Shown here piece by piece: positions 1-7,962 of a stretch of DNA of 64,000 nt. The notes beneath the pieces are model-generated. The model did no database searches. It was given only the letters and a program-made list of their open reading frames with translations, and was not told the DNA's origin. The translations under genes were made by a program, and so were the position numbers. Numbering within the stretch: position 1 is the first letter of the stretch; every line of letters starts with the position of its first letter. The stretch is from Helicobacter typhlonius (GTDB taxonomy: Bacteria; Campylobacterota; Campylobacteria; Campylobacterales; Helicobacteraceae), in contig NZ_LN907858.1 of the NCBI RefSeq assembly GCF_001460635.1, forward strand, positions 1,736,001 through 1,800,000, written 5' to 3'.

Positions 1-135
1 ATCTGCATTGTCTGTGCGCAGTTTTGAACGCACTTTGCCAAAAGCTACCTGCCCTTGAGATTTGAGAATCTCCAAATGCTTACCAATCACATTTGATTCA
101 TAATATGGATTGTAAAGAATGAGGTAGTTTTGCAT
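1..135 (-). CDS. Hypothetical protein, 3' part beyond window
   Basis: Reading the minus strand, an ATG at 135 opens a frame that is still open at base 1. It gives 45 residues starting MQNYLILYNPYYESNVIGKH. A ribosome binding site AAAGGAATC lies just upstream. It follows the GTPase gene (ends 208) in the same direction and is probably the next gene of the same operon. I do not recognise the family and see no motif in the visible part. The start is well supported; the function is unknown. Confidence 0.6.
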   Translation of the reverse strand, partial: MQNYLILYNPYYESNVIGKHLEILKSQGQVAFGKVRSKLRTDNAD

Positions 136-207
136 AGGGATTCCTTTACAAAATGAGAATCCAATCGCAGAATGCGGAGATTCTGCAGTATTGTATCAAT
201 ATTATGG

Positions 208-1191
208 CTAATGCTTTAGAAAGATTTTCCCAGCAAGATTGCCTATGAAGCCAATTACGCCGCTAACTACTTTTGGGACAAGCATTGGCACTACCGCAGA
301 TGCCACATCTTTTATCACCTCTGCAATCGAACCCCAAAAAGATGATTCATTTTTACTACCATATTCTCCTTTATAGACTCCTTCAGTAGCACTTTGGTTA
401 AGTACAGCTACTTTACGTGGGGGCAAACCCTTTTGGATATAATAAAATAGCTTATCTATATTGTATGATGGATAGTGTTTGTTTTCTTTCTCATCATAAA
501 ATCCTGCACTATAATAAATAGGCTCTGTTTTTAATCCAGTAGTCTCTAAGATTCTATATTGAATCTCCGCTACTTTTTTACCCAGCACCAGTTTTAGAAA
601 ATTATTAGGCTCTGCCTTTTCATAATCAAATTTGGCTTCTGGGTGAGAGCCTGCTTTATCACATTTATTAAGAGCTATAAGGATTCTCTCTTGTCTATCT
701 TCTGTTTTAAGAACCTGATCTACGACTTTGATAGTTTCATAAACACTTCCCAAATCGCGCTCTGCTGAAGCATCAATAAGAATGAGTGCTAAGTCAATGA
801 GTGCATCGCCGTTGTCATCTTCGGCGGTAAGAATATTTTGAATCTTGCGTTTATGTTCTTCGTCTTTTTGTCCATCACCTAGCCCCGGACTATCGTATAT
901 GGTGATATTATCACTTACTTTATATTCTTTTACCTCCATAGTTACGGGACTTCCACCACTTTTTATGGATATATCCATTTCTTTTTCTGGATTGCAGTGT
1001 TTAAATAATGCCTTGATAGTCGTGCTTTTGCCAACACCAGTGCCACCTACGATGAGTATATTAAGCCGAGTTTTTCTTATTTCTTTCTCAAATGCTTCTT
1101 TGAGTATAGAAACATTCTCTGCGCCAATATCTCCCAAATGCTTCCACAGATTATCATTACCTACATTTCTTGTTTTTATTTCATTTCCCAT
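208..1191 (-). CDS. P-loop GTPase with hydrophobic C-terminus
   Basis: Cytosolic to membrane-associated GTPase of the translation-factor-like/YeeP-YfjP type. The G1 loop GGTGVGKST, G3 DSPG and G4 NKCD are all present (residues about 49-57, 100-103 and 175-178 from the ATG at 1191). The last 40 residues are rich in V, I, G and F and could bind membrane. The ATG at 1191 has a near-perfect AAAGGAG site 5 bases upstream. A TTG at 1263 would add 24 residues but has no such site next to it. Upstream, bases 1295-1325 repeat the start region in altered form (see findings). It lies in the WYL-regulated operon. The substrate or partner is unknown. Dynamin-like, immune-type or ribosome-binding roles are all possible. 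Confidence 0.85.
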   Translation of the reverse strand: MGNEIKTRNVGNDNLWKHLGDIGAENVSILKEAFEKEIRKTRLNILIVGGTGVGKSTTIKALFKHCNPEKEMDISIKSGGSPVTMEVKEYKVSDNITIYDSPGLGDGQKDEEHKRKIQNILTAEDDNGDALIDLALILIDASAERDLGSVYETIKVVDQVLKTEDRQERILIALNKCDKAGSHPEAKFDYEKAEPNNFLKLVLGKKVAEIQYRILETTGLKTEPIYYSAGFYDEKENKHYPSYNIDKLFYYIQKGLPPRKVAVLNQSATEGVYKGEYGSKNESSFWGSIAEVIKDVASAVVPMLVPKVVSGVIGFIGNLAGKIFLKH

Positions 1192-1404
1192 TTTCTCTCC
1201 TTTGATTTTGCTAGCATTCTCCTCACCAAATATGCTTGCCACGCTAGTCAAATTTTTAGTCAAATTTTTGATTACATTTTCCGTTTCGAGGAAACTTTTT
1301 ATTTCATTAACGATTTTCTCTCCTTTAAGATAAATTTTGTATTACCCACAATAAAATGTGAGCACTATCAAATCTGTCTCCTATGGCATTTTAAAGCCAC
1401 TCAT

Positions 1405-2007
1405 TTATCCACCATCGCCCCATTCACCATTTTTACAACTCTCTAGGCTTTCTTTATCCTCTGTGATAATCTCGCAGCGCCCCATATCTCCAATAGTGAT
1501 GTTGTTTTTATCTATGCCAATAGCATTTAAATCCAATGTATCAAAGTTGCTTTTAAGCCCACAAGCCTTACTTGCCCATATATCAAGCAGCATTTGTTGT
1601 TTTAGCATATAAACATCAACCCCTTGTTCGTTAGCCATTTGGGTAAAAAAGGTTTGTGCCACTTTTTTGCAATACCAATTATCTAAGCCCGTATTTGCTA
1701 GAGAGTGAAGTGTATGGACATATTCTTTAATAGCGTTACTTAATGCCTTTTCATCTTTATAGTTGCCTGATACATAGAGGTCTAAATCACTTGAAAGCCT
1801 AGAATTAAGCTCTGATTCGTCCTCAATGGCATTTGTTCTTAACAATAAATCAGCATACACTAAATCACAAATTTTAGCTCCCCTTGTCTCTAGACATTTA
1901 TTTGAGATTCTTTCTATATCCTTTTGCTTTAACTCCTCATCTGCACCACAGATTGAGATAAACACAAAAGCTATTACCAACACTTTGCATATATTTTTCA
2001 TAAGCAT
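1405..2007 (-). CDS. Secreted Cys-containing hypothetical protein
   Basis: A 200-aa protein with an N-terminal signal peptide (MLMKNICKVL, then a hydrophobic stretch ending near ICGADE), so it is probably periplasmic. The mature part is mostly charged and helical, with several spaced cysteines (in NKCLE, KICDL, WYCKK, KACGL, GRCEI and ESCKN) that could form disulfides. An AAAAGGAG site 5 bases before the ATG fixes the start. It lies between the zinc-ribbon gene and the GTPase in the WYL-linked operon. I do not recognise the family. Confidence 0.7.
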   Translation of the reverse strand: MLMKNICKVLVIAFVFISICGADEELKQKDIERISNKCLETRGAKICDLVYADLLLRTNAIEDESELNSRLSSDLDLYVSGNYKDEKALSNAIKEYVHTLHSLANTGLDNWYCKKVAQTFFTQMANEQGVDVYMLKQQMLLDIWASKACGLKSNFDTLDLNAIGIDKNNITIGDMGRCEIITEDKESLESCKNGEWGDGG

Positions 2008-2019
2008 TTTGACTCCTTT

Positions 2020-2211
2020 TTAAGAAAATAAATCTTTTATGTTTTTGCGTAGCATATCAAGCCCATTAGGAGTTTGTTTCTCACTCATTATTTGCCCACA
2101 TTTTGGGCAAATGGGCATATCTTGTGCAGTGAGTGCATCGCTTTTTGGCGAGACAATCTTGCTTGTGCCACATTTTGTGCATATTACTTTGTAGGGTTGG
2201 GGCTGCATCAT
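2020..2211 (-). CDS. Small zinc-ribbon protein
   Basis: A 63-aa protein with two CxxC knuckles (CTKCG near residue 11 and CPKCG near residue 35), the classic four-cysteine zinc ribbon. It could bind nucleic acid or a protein partner. The start is one of two adjacent ATGs, preceded by AAGGAT. The first ATG overlaps the stop of the 23-codon ORF upstream, which implies translational coupling. It is part of the WYL-linked operon next to the secreted protein and the GTPase. The zinc-ribbon fold is clear; the function is unknown. Confidence 0.75.
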   Translation of the reverse strand: MMQPQPYKVICTKCGTSKIVSPKSDALTAQDMPICPKCGQIMSEKQTPNGLDMLRKNIKDLFS

Positions 2212-2279
2212 AGAGAATCCTTATGCTTATTTGATTTGCTCATCTTTTTAGTCAAACTTGCGGTGAATCTATCCTCCAT
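2208..2279 (-). CDS. Candidate 23-aa micro-protein
   Basis: A short ORF encoding MEDRFTASLTKKMSKSNKHK then DSL, basic and serine-rich. Three things support it. AAAGGAG lies 7 bases before its ATG. The ATG overlaps the end of the membrane-protein gene (its TAG is inside ATGGAGGATAG). Its TGA overlaps the first ATG of the zinc-ribbon gene. It could be a real small protein or simply a coupling leader that carries ribosomes to the zinc-ribbon gene. There is no homology evidence. Confidence 0.45.
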   Translation of the reverse strand: MEDRFTASLTKKMSKSNKHKDSL

Positions 2280-2472
2280 TTTCTGACTCCTTTATGCTTG
2301 TGATGAAAAAATACACTATCCCCACGCACACAAGGAATACGCCAAGTGGAGGAATAGCTATGGCAAGTATCAACGCGAGTGCAACAAAAAGTGTTTTTGC
2401 ATTTGGCAAACTTGAGTGATAAAGCAAAAAGAGCAAAATCGCTGCTATAACACCGAGTATGAAGACACTCAT
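2269..2472 (-). CDS. Small two-helix membrane protein
   Basis: A 67-aa, very hydrophobic protein with two likely membrane helices (residues about 2-18 and 28-56), a short loop between them and a charged C-terminal tail ending KESENGG. The start has AAGGAGTC upstream, and its ATG overlaps the preceding gene's stop (ATGA). A longer overlapping frame at 2252-2476 lacks these signals and was rejected. It is a member of the WYL-linked operon, possibly the membrane anchor or effector of that set. The family is not recognised. Confidence 0.65.
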   Translation of the reverse strand: MSVFILGVIAAILLFLLYHSSLPNAKTLFVALALILAIAIPPLGVFLVCVGIVYFFITSIKESENGG

Positions 2473-2783
2473 ACAAGACTCCTTATGATTTGAGATATAT
2501 CTGCTTTTTTGTTTTTTGCCACGAAAAAGATAGAATCTAATACCTCTTCAAAATCTGCTCTATGGGTATCTCTATATGAACCTATGAGGTTGATGATTGC
2601 TAAGATATGCTCGTGTTGTTCATCTTGTGCGCCCAATCCTTGCAAATGAGGCTTTATTTTGAGCCATAAACAAACCAAAGGAAACATTTTGGTTACCTCC
2701 CAGATTTTAAAGCTTGAAGCTAAGCTAAAAATTGCCTTTAGTAACTCCATAAGTTCTCCCTCGCTCATATCTTTAAGATTCAT
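2469..2783 (-). CDS. Hypothetical protein, 104 aa
   Basis: A mainly helical soluble protein of about 104 residues. The ATG at 2783 has AAGGAG 5 bases upstream. The TTG directly before it would add one residue and is less likely. Its stop overlaps the next gene's ATG (ATGA). It has an LLKAIFSLASSF-type amphipathic helix and an acidic centre (DEQHEH). It lies between the 196-aa anchored protein and the small membrane protein in the WYL-linked operon. I do not recognise the family. Confidence 0.65.
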   Translation of the reverse strand: MNLKDMSEGELMELLKAIFSLASSFKIWEVTKMFPLVCLWLKIKPHLQGLGAQDEQHEHILAIINLIGSYRDTHRADFEEVLDSIFFVAKNKKADISQIIRSLV

Positions 2784-2797
2784 CAACTCTCCTTAAT

Positions 2798-3388
2798 CTA
2801 GTGCTTACTCTTTGATAATATGTCAAGAATCTCATCTATGTTTGATTCGTATTTATCAAATGCACGACCAAGATTTTCCAAATCATCTATTTCTCTGCCA
2901 TCAATTGCTTGAGTGCAACTTGCAATATCTCCTTTAAACTGCTCCCATTTTTGAAACCATTCATTTGCTTTGCTTAGGGCTTCTTTGTCATCATAATTCC
3001 CTTCAGCAATCCCTCCCGCTACACTAAGGGCATAAGCTGACTTGTCTGAAGGGTCTAAAAATGAGCTTTTGGCTACAAACTTATCAACAGCATTAGAACC
3101 CGCATCTACAATCTCGCCCACACCTTCTAACATCTTAGTGATTTTCCCGCCAAGGATAGAATCTATCTTATCCAATGTGCTAAAGTCCGCATTTTCAAGA
3201 TAGCCATCTACCTTTTTTGATATATTTTGGCATTTGCGTTCAACAGATTCAAGTAAATCCAAACCTTTTTCGCACACATAACTCGTGGTGTCTATACAAC
3301 CTGCCTTTTCTGCCTTAGAATCTAAAAACTTCTTTGCTACCAAAGTAACTGCACCAATTGCGATACTGCCTAATATTACCTTTTTCAT
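2798..3388 (-). CDS. Membrane-anchored hypothetical protein, 196 aa
   Basis: It starts MKKVILGSIAIGAVTLVAKK, a short hydrophobic N-terminal segment that could be a single anchor or an uncleaved signal. A long, charged, helical domain follows (residues 25-196), with cysteines at CID, YVCEK, RKCQN and SCTQ. AAGGAG lies upstream of the ATG. It is the first gene after the spacer that separates the operon from the WYL regulator, so it is the most promoter-proximal structural gene. The family is not recognised; there is no enzymatic motif. Confidence 0.65.
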   Translation of the reverse strand: MKKVILGSIAIGAVTLVAKKFLDSKAEKAGCIDTTSYVCEKGLDLLESVERKCQNISKKVDGYLENADFSTLDKIDSILGGKITKMLEGVGEIVDAGSNAVDKFVAKSSFLDPSDKSAYALSVAGGIAEGNYDDKEALSKANEWFQKWEQFKGDIASCTQAIDGREIDDLENLGRAFDKYESNIDEILDILSKSKH

Positions 3389-3423
3389 CGTTGCTCCTTA
3401 AGAGTGAAGTATTCGCTTTAAAA

Positions 3424-3464
3424 GCTTGTGGAATAATAAACAAGCCTTGCGACACATAATGTCG
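3424..3464. promoter_or_regulatory. Two dyads upstream of the WYL-linked operon
   Basis: The 134-base spacer between the regulator's stop and the operon's first gene has two inverted repeats. GCTTGT (3424-3429) pairs with ACAAGC (3440-3445), and CGACA (3450-3454) pairs with TGTCG (3460-3464). Dyads here are natural operator candidates for the adjacent WYL regulator. The first could also fold as an RNA hairpin in the leader. Seen directly; the regulatory role is inferred. Confidence 0.4.
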
Positions 3465-3522
3465 TTTCGATACAAACAAGTGCAATTTGTAAAATATATT
3501 GATATTTTGGGCATTTGTAGAT

Positions 3523-4407
3523 TCATAGAATCTGCCTTTTAGCTTTTTGTAAGTAAGTTTTTAAAAGATTTTCAAGGTGTGTTTGCAATTCTTTTGGTTC
3601 TAAGATTCTTATTGCGGGTAGCCACATTTTTGCGAGATTAATCACCTCATCTTTAAAGGCATAGCTCACTTCAAATATCGCTCCACTCGAATTTGTACGT
3701 AATTGTTTGAGATTTTTTGGCATACCTTTGCGCGTGAAAAACTCTAGCGCACTGCTGGATATATGGATAGTTGCTTTGTATGAGCATTCATTGCGAAACT
3801 CTGTATTTTGAGAATCTATGAGGGCGAGGATTTCTTTCTTTGGTTTAAATTGTGTGCTGTTTTGACGCAAAGAGTGTATTTTGCTTAATGTAAAATGCTT
3901 TAATTTGTCTTTTTCCGCAGCTAAAAGATACCAAATACCTTTAATATGGATAATTTTGTAGGGTTCGACAAGTCGTGTTTTGTCTTTATAGGCAAAGCTT
4001 ATTTTATGCGCAGTAAGAATGGCTATACTTAGCTTTTCAAATGTATCATAATCTGGCATTTGGCGATTTGGCGGAGTGATAATAAAAGATTGAGTGATGT
4101 TGGGATTGAGCAAATCCACAATAAAATCAGCATCTAGCTTTGGATAGAGATTTGCAAGTCCGCTTTGCTTGGCAAAATGCTTTAGGTCTTTATAGCTAAG
4201 TCTTCCTAAAGCGTAAGGTTCTAATGTATAGATTCCATTAGATTTTTGGATTGGTAGATGTTTGCACAGCTTTTCCATATCGCGCTGTATTGTGCGCAAT
4301 GAGACATTAAATTCTTGAGATAATGCCTTAAGGTCTATACTTTGCCCAAGTAAAAAGAGCTTTAGAATCTCAACAATGCGCGTTGATGTATTGTCCTTGT
4401 GTGCCAT
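3523..4407 (-). CDS. WYL-domain transcriptional regulator
   Basis: A 294-aa DNA-binding regulator. Residues about 8-50 form a DeoR-like winged helix (LSQEFNVSLRTIQRDMEKL is the recognition region). The middle and C-terminal parts match the WYL domain (KISFAYKDK ... LVEPYKIIHIKGIWYLLA) and its C-terminal extension. WYL regulators typically sense small ligands or nucleic acids and often control defence or stress loci. It is co-directional with, and directly upstream of, the small-gene/GTPase operon, and divergent from dapD. The start has only a weak ribosome site. The family call is firm; the target genes are inferred from position. Confidence 0.88.
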   Translation of the reverse strand: MAHKDNTSTRIVEILKLFLLGQSIDLKALSQEFNVSLRTIQRDMEKLCKHLPIQKSNGIYTLEPYALGRLSYKDLKHFAKQSGLANLYPKLDADFIVDLLNPNITQSFIITPPNRQMPDYDTFEKLSIAILTAHKISFAYKDKTRLVEPYKIIHIKGIWYLLAAEKDKLKHFTLSKIHSLRQNSTQFKPKKEILALIDSQNTEFRNECSYKATIHISSSALEFFTRKGMPKNLKQLRTNSSGAIFEVSYAFKDEVINLAKMWLPAIRILEPKELQTHLENLLKTYLQKAKRQIL

Positions 4408-4585
4408 TTACCAACTCTTAATTTTACCTTATGTATAAAAAATCATACTACAAAAAAAAAAAACGAGTCAAGCTTAAAACAATGAATGTTTTTGTTTTAT
4501 TCTATTAAGGATAAATGATGTAAAATGTTAGCTTTTTATCAAAAAAGTGCAAAATCAAAAAGAATGAAAAAAGGAGAAAGTTATT
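4408..4585. promoter_or_regulatory. Divergent WYL/dapD promoter region with A12 tract
   Basis: A 178-base spacer that must hold promoters for both the regulator and dapD. It has a run of 12 A at 4452-4463, and AT-rich -10-like words on both sides (TAAAAT near 4520 toward dapD, TTATAC toward the regulator). dapD has an AAGGAG ribosome site. Homopolymer runs in Helicobacter promoters can vary in length and tune expression; whether this one does is inference. Confidence 0.45.
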
Positions 4586-5794
4586 ATGGGCATTGAGAAA
4601 TTTAAGTTATTTGTTGATGAATACCAAAAGTCAGCAACGTATAAAGAACCATTAGGTTTTGGTATTGCGCGTGTGGAGATTGGTAAAAAGTCTAAGGCAG
4701 TGTTGTGCGCAACTTATCCTACGATGAATTGGAAAGGAGAGAATCTCGGCACTTATGCCGTGCTATGTGAGAGTGCAAAAGCTGGTGAACTCATAGCTCA
4801 AAGTGATAATGAAGCGGTGTATGGCATTAATCAGGAATTTGTGCATAAGGCACTTGAGCTTTACACTCCTTTCTTAAATGAGGCATTAAGCGATTCTCAA
4901 ACGCACAAAAATATTCAAGTGATTTTGGAGCTTCAAAAACAAGCAAATAAAGGCAAGCTAAAAACAAAGGGTGGTAGAGCTCGGTATAGATTCTGTGTTA
5001 TCTATAAAGATGAAAAATGCGAAAGCGTAGAATCTGCATATCTTAAACTTTTGGCTTTATCTTTAGGCAAAGCGCCTTTGCGTTCTTTGCAACTTGATGG
5101 TATTTTTGGATTACTGCAAAATGTCGCTTGGAGCGGCAATAAACCCTATGAATTGGAATGGCTAAGAGAAAATGAGGTGCGATTAAAAATAGAGGGCGAG
5201 TTCCCCGCAATCGATTTTGTCGATAAATTCCCGCGCTACCTTATGCAAGTCATTCCACAATATGACAATATCCGCCTTTTAGATTCTGCTAAAACGCGCT
5301 TTGGTGCGTATCTTGGCACAGGTGGCTATACGCAAATGCCCGGCGCGAGTTATGTGAATTTTAATGCCGGAGCAATGGGAGCTTGTATGAATGAGGGGCG
5401 CATTAGCTCAAGCGTAGTAATAGGCGAAGGCACAGATATTGGTGGTGGTGCGAGTATTTTAGGTGTGCTAAGCGGTGGTAATAGCGATCCTATCAGCATT
5501 GGCAAAAACTGCCTACTTGGCGTCAATAGTGCCACCGGTATTAGCTTGGGCGATGGGTGCATTGTCGATGGTGGCATTGCTGTTTTAGCCGGAGGAGTAT
5601 TCTATATCAAGCCCGAAGAGGCAGAGAAAATCGCCGAAATCAATGATACTTTTGTCGTCAAAGAAAGCAATCTCTACAAAGGTAGGGAGTTATCGGGCAA
5701 ACACGGCATTCATTTTCGTTGTGATAGTCAAAGTGGCAAGATGATAGCTTTTAGGAGTAATAGAAAAATTGAGCTTAATACAGCTTTGCATTAA
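4586..5794 (+). CDS. dapD: Tetrahydrodipicolinate N-succinyltransferase
   Basis: Catalyses succinylation of tetrahydrodipicolinate with succinyl-CoA in the diaminopimelate/lysine route, feeding peptidoglycan and lysine synthesis. The 402-aa size fits the long epsilonproteobacterial DapD (about 400 aa) rather than the 274-aa E. coli form. The C-terminal third is a left-handed beta helix of hexapeptide repeats (SSVVIGEGTDIGGGASILG, ISIGKNCLLGVNSATGISLG). AAGGAG lies about 10 bases before the ATG. It is divergent from the WYL regulator, with no sign that the two are functionally linked. Confidence 0.93.
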   Translation: MGIEKFKLFVDEYQKSATYKEPLGFGIARVEIGKKSKAVLCATYPTMNWKGENLGTYAVLCESAKAGELIAQSDNEAVYGINQEFVHKALELYTPFLNEALSDSQTHKNIQVILELQKQANKGKLKTKGGRARYRFCVIYKDEKCESVESAYLKLLALSLGKAPLRSLQLDGIFGLLQNVAWSGNKPYELEWLRENEVRLKIEGEFPAIDFVDKFPRYLMQVIPQYDNIRLLDSAKTRFGAYLGTGGYTQMPGASYVNFNAGAMGACMNEGRISSSVVIGEGTDIGGGASILGVLSGGNSDPISIGKNCLLGVNSATGISLGDGCIVDGGIAVLAGGVFYIKPEEAEKIAEINDTFVVKESNLYKGRELSGKHGIHFRCDSQSGKMIAFRSNRKIELNTALH

Positions 5795-5867
5795 GAATCT
5801 AAAAGAGTGGTATTATTTTTGCTTCTAAAGCCTTGTCTTTAGTGCAAATTATAGATGAAGAGGGTAT

Positions 5868-6965
5868 ATGATGAGAACGATTTTTGTGCTTGTGTGGGCG
5901 GTGTGTGTCGCCGTGATAGGTTTTGGTGAGCCATTAGAAAGTGAGGGCGCACGCGCAAGTATTTCTAATGACTTTGATAATACCGCATCAAATCTCACAG
6001 ATTCTAATACAATCCCACCTACGCAAAATGCCTCTCCCTCTGGGCTTTTAGGCTCTGCCCCCCTCACTCCCGCAAATCAAATTGGTAGCGAACCAATTGA
6101 AAATATGCTTGATAATGTAAATCAATCAAATACCTTACTTAAAGCCGCTATGGGCTTTGCAAAAGATGGTGATTATGAGAGTGCATTGGGACTATTCGCA
6201 CAATCTTGTGAGCAAGGTAATGCCGCAGGTTGCTTTGGCACAGGACTCATCTATATGTATGGCGCAAATACCGGTATGCCTAATCCCCAAAAGGCAGTAA
6301 CTTATTATTACAAAGCTTGTGTGGGCGGAGATGCGGTAGCTTGTGCAAATCTTGCAATGGCATATGATAATGGAAATGGCATCAAAGAGGATAAAGAACA
6401 AGCCGCACAACTCTACGAAGTAGCGTGTCAGGGCGGAGATTCTCTAGGTTGCACAAATGCTGGTTGGATGTATGCTAATGGTGTGGGAGTAAAAAAGGAT
6501 TATCAAAAATCACTCGCTTATTATAGTAGTGCGTGTCAGCTCGGCAGCGATTTGGGCTGCTACAACTTGGGGCTAATGAGCAATACTTATAATGTCTATG
6601 GAATGACAAAGGATAAAATGAGTTATGTAGAGATGAACTATGTTGCTTGTCAGCAGGGAGATATTGTTGGTTGCGGGAATCTCGGCTGGATGTATGCCAC
6701 AGGCTCAAATGGAGCGGAAAAAAGCTACTACAATGCTGCTAAATACTTTACTCTAGCGTGTGATAGCGGATATATCCAAAGCTGCAACAATCTCGGTGTG
6801 CTGTATGATGGCGGACTTGGTGTGAGACAAGATAAACGCAAGGCAATCGAACTTTTTGGGTTGGCGTGTGATTATGGATTAGAATCTGGTTGCAATAACT
6901 ACTCACTAATGAAAACAAGAGGAAGTGTAAGCGCGGGTAACAATATATTCTCCGGCTTAAAATAA
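5868..6965 (+). CDS. Hcp-like Sel1-repeat Cys-rich secreted protein
   Basis: A 365-aa exported protein. It has a signal peptide (MMRTIFVLVWAVCVAVIGFG), then a low-complexity S/N/P linker to about residue 80. Sel1-like TPR repeats follow, each carrying a Cys-x7-Cys pair (SCEQGNAAGC, ACVGGDAVAC, ACQGGDSLGC, ACQLGSDLGC, ACQQGDIVGC, ACDSGYIQSC, ACDYGLESGC). This is the hallmark of Helicobacter cysteine-rich proteins (HcpA-E), which are disulfide-stapled solenoids, some reported to bind penicillins or to stimulate immune cells. ATGs at 5868 and 5871 are both possible. The stop overlaps the next gene's start (TAATG). Confidence 0.9.
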   Translation: MMRTIFVLVWAVCVAVIGFGEPLESEGARASISNDFDNTASNLTDSNTIPPTQNASPSGLLGSAPLTPANQIGSEPIENMLDNVNQSNTLLKAAMGFAKDGDYESALGLFAQSCEQGNAAGCFGTGLIYMYGANTGMPNPQKAVTYYYKACVGGDAVACANLAMAYDNGNGIKEDKEQAAQLYEVACQGGDSLGCTNAGWMYANGVGVKKDYQKSLAYYSSACQLGSDLGCYNLGLMSNTYNVYGMTKDKMSYVEMNYVACQQGDIVGCGNLGWMYATGSNGAEKSYYNAAKYFTLACDSGYIQSCNNLGVLYDGGLGVRQDKRKAIELFGLACDYGLESGCNNYSLMKTRGSVSAGNNIFSGLK

Positions 6966-7765
6966 TGCGCCTTAATCAATACATCGCTCATCACAGCACC
7001 TATTCGCGCAGAGAAGCGGACAAACTCATACAAGAAGGGCGCGTAAGAGTTGGGCGCGTAAGGGCAGATTCACACTATGTGCTAAAAGAGGGTGAAAATG
7101 TATTTATAGATAGTAAAAAGCTCGTGCCAAAGGAGCATTTTACCTGTATCGTGTATCATAAGCCAAAGGGCGAACTCGTCAGTAAAAGCGATACGCGTGG
7201 CAGACGCGTGATATACGAGAGCTTAGGGGAAAAATTTAAGCACTTTACTTATGTGGGGCGATTAGACTTTGCAAGTGAGGGTTTGCTTATTCTCACAGAT
7301 AGTGTGCCTGTGGCAAAAGCCCTTATGGAATCTCCCCTAGAGCGAAGCTATATTGTTAAGATTAATGCCCCAATCACCCAAGAAATAATAAAGGCTATGG
7401 AAGAAGGTTTTTCGTGTGAGAATGCGCGCACTGGTGGGCATAGCAAAAGCAATATTACGAGTATGGACTTCGCACCCTTTTCATCTTATAAGATTCTAAA
7501 AAATAATCCCAAACATAGTCGCATTAAAGTGAGTATCACGGAGGGAAAAAACCGCGAGTTGCGACGATTTTTTGGTGCATTTGGCGTGGAGGTGCTAGAC
7601 CTACGTCGCATAAGCTATGGCTTCGTGAATCTCAATGCACTCCCTTGTGGCAAGAAGCGATTTTTTACCAAAGATGAATATAAACATCTACATACATTTT
7701 TGCACGAGAATAATGTAAGCACTGCGGGTAAAAACTACAATAAAACTAAAACAAATCAAAGCTAA
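6965..7765 (+). CDS. rluB: RsuA/RluB-family pseudouridine synthase
   Basis: Modifies uridine to pseudouridine in ribosomal RNA. The 266-aa protein has an N-terminal S4 RNA-binding domain (RLNQYIAHHSTYSRREADK, residues 2-50) and the catalytic domain with motif VGRLDFASEGLLILTD. The catalytic Asp is residue 101 or thereabouts. The later KNRELRRFFGAFGVEVLDLRR block is the family's C-terminal signature. The ATG overlaps the stop of the Sel1 gene by one base, so the two are translationally coupled. The family is certain; the exact site specificity (RluB vs RluE/RsuA) is not proven. Confidence 0.88.
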   Translation: MRLNQYIAHHSTYSRREADKLIQEGRVRVGRVRADSHYVLKEGENVFIDSKKLVPKEHFTCIVYHKPKGELVSKSDTRGRRVIYESLGEKFKHFTYVGRLDFASEGLLILTDSVPVAKALMESPLERSYIVKINAPITQEIIKAMEEGFSCENARTGGHSKSNITSMDFAPFSSYKILKNNPKHSRIKVSITEGKNRELRRFFGAFGVEVLDLRRISYGFVNLNALPCGKKRFFTKDEYKHLHTFLHENNVSTAGKNYNKTKTNQS

Positions 7766-7879
7766 ATTCTAATAAATGCAATTTTTTGGATATTTTTACA
7801 TTTTTATAGAATCCCTTACGCATTTTTGTGCCTTTGTTTGCAAAAATATAAATTTACATATTGTATTTTAAAAATTTTG

Positions 7880-7888
7880 TGATATAAT
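7880..7888 (+). promoter_or_regulatory. Extended -10 promoter for metNIQ
   Basis: TGATATAAT, a consensus extended -10 (TGnTATAAT) typical of the vegetative promoters of Helicobacter, lies 75 bases before the metN start in an AT-rich spacer. I see no clear -35, as is usual in this group. It is the only strong promoter word in the 197-base gap. Confidence 0.65.
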
Positions 7889-7962
7889 CTCGGCTCTTTG
7901 TGCTTAAATTTATATCAAACACATATAATTTAGCAAGAAGTGCAAATCTTTAAGGAACGCGA

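Noticed and set aside
845-1333. Plus-strand ORF of 162 aa opposite the GTPase gene
   Set aside because: Antisense shadow of a gene with intact GTPase motifs; no ribosome site and low-complexity S/F/P text.
2252-2476. 74-aa ORF overlapping the small membrane protein gene
   Set aside because: Cys/Ser-rich shadow frame. The neighbouring frame has the ribosome site, ATGA coupling and membrane helices.
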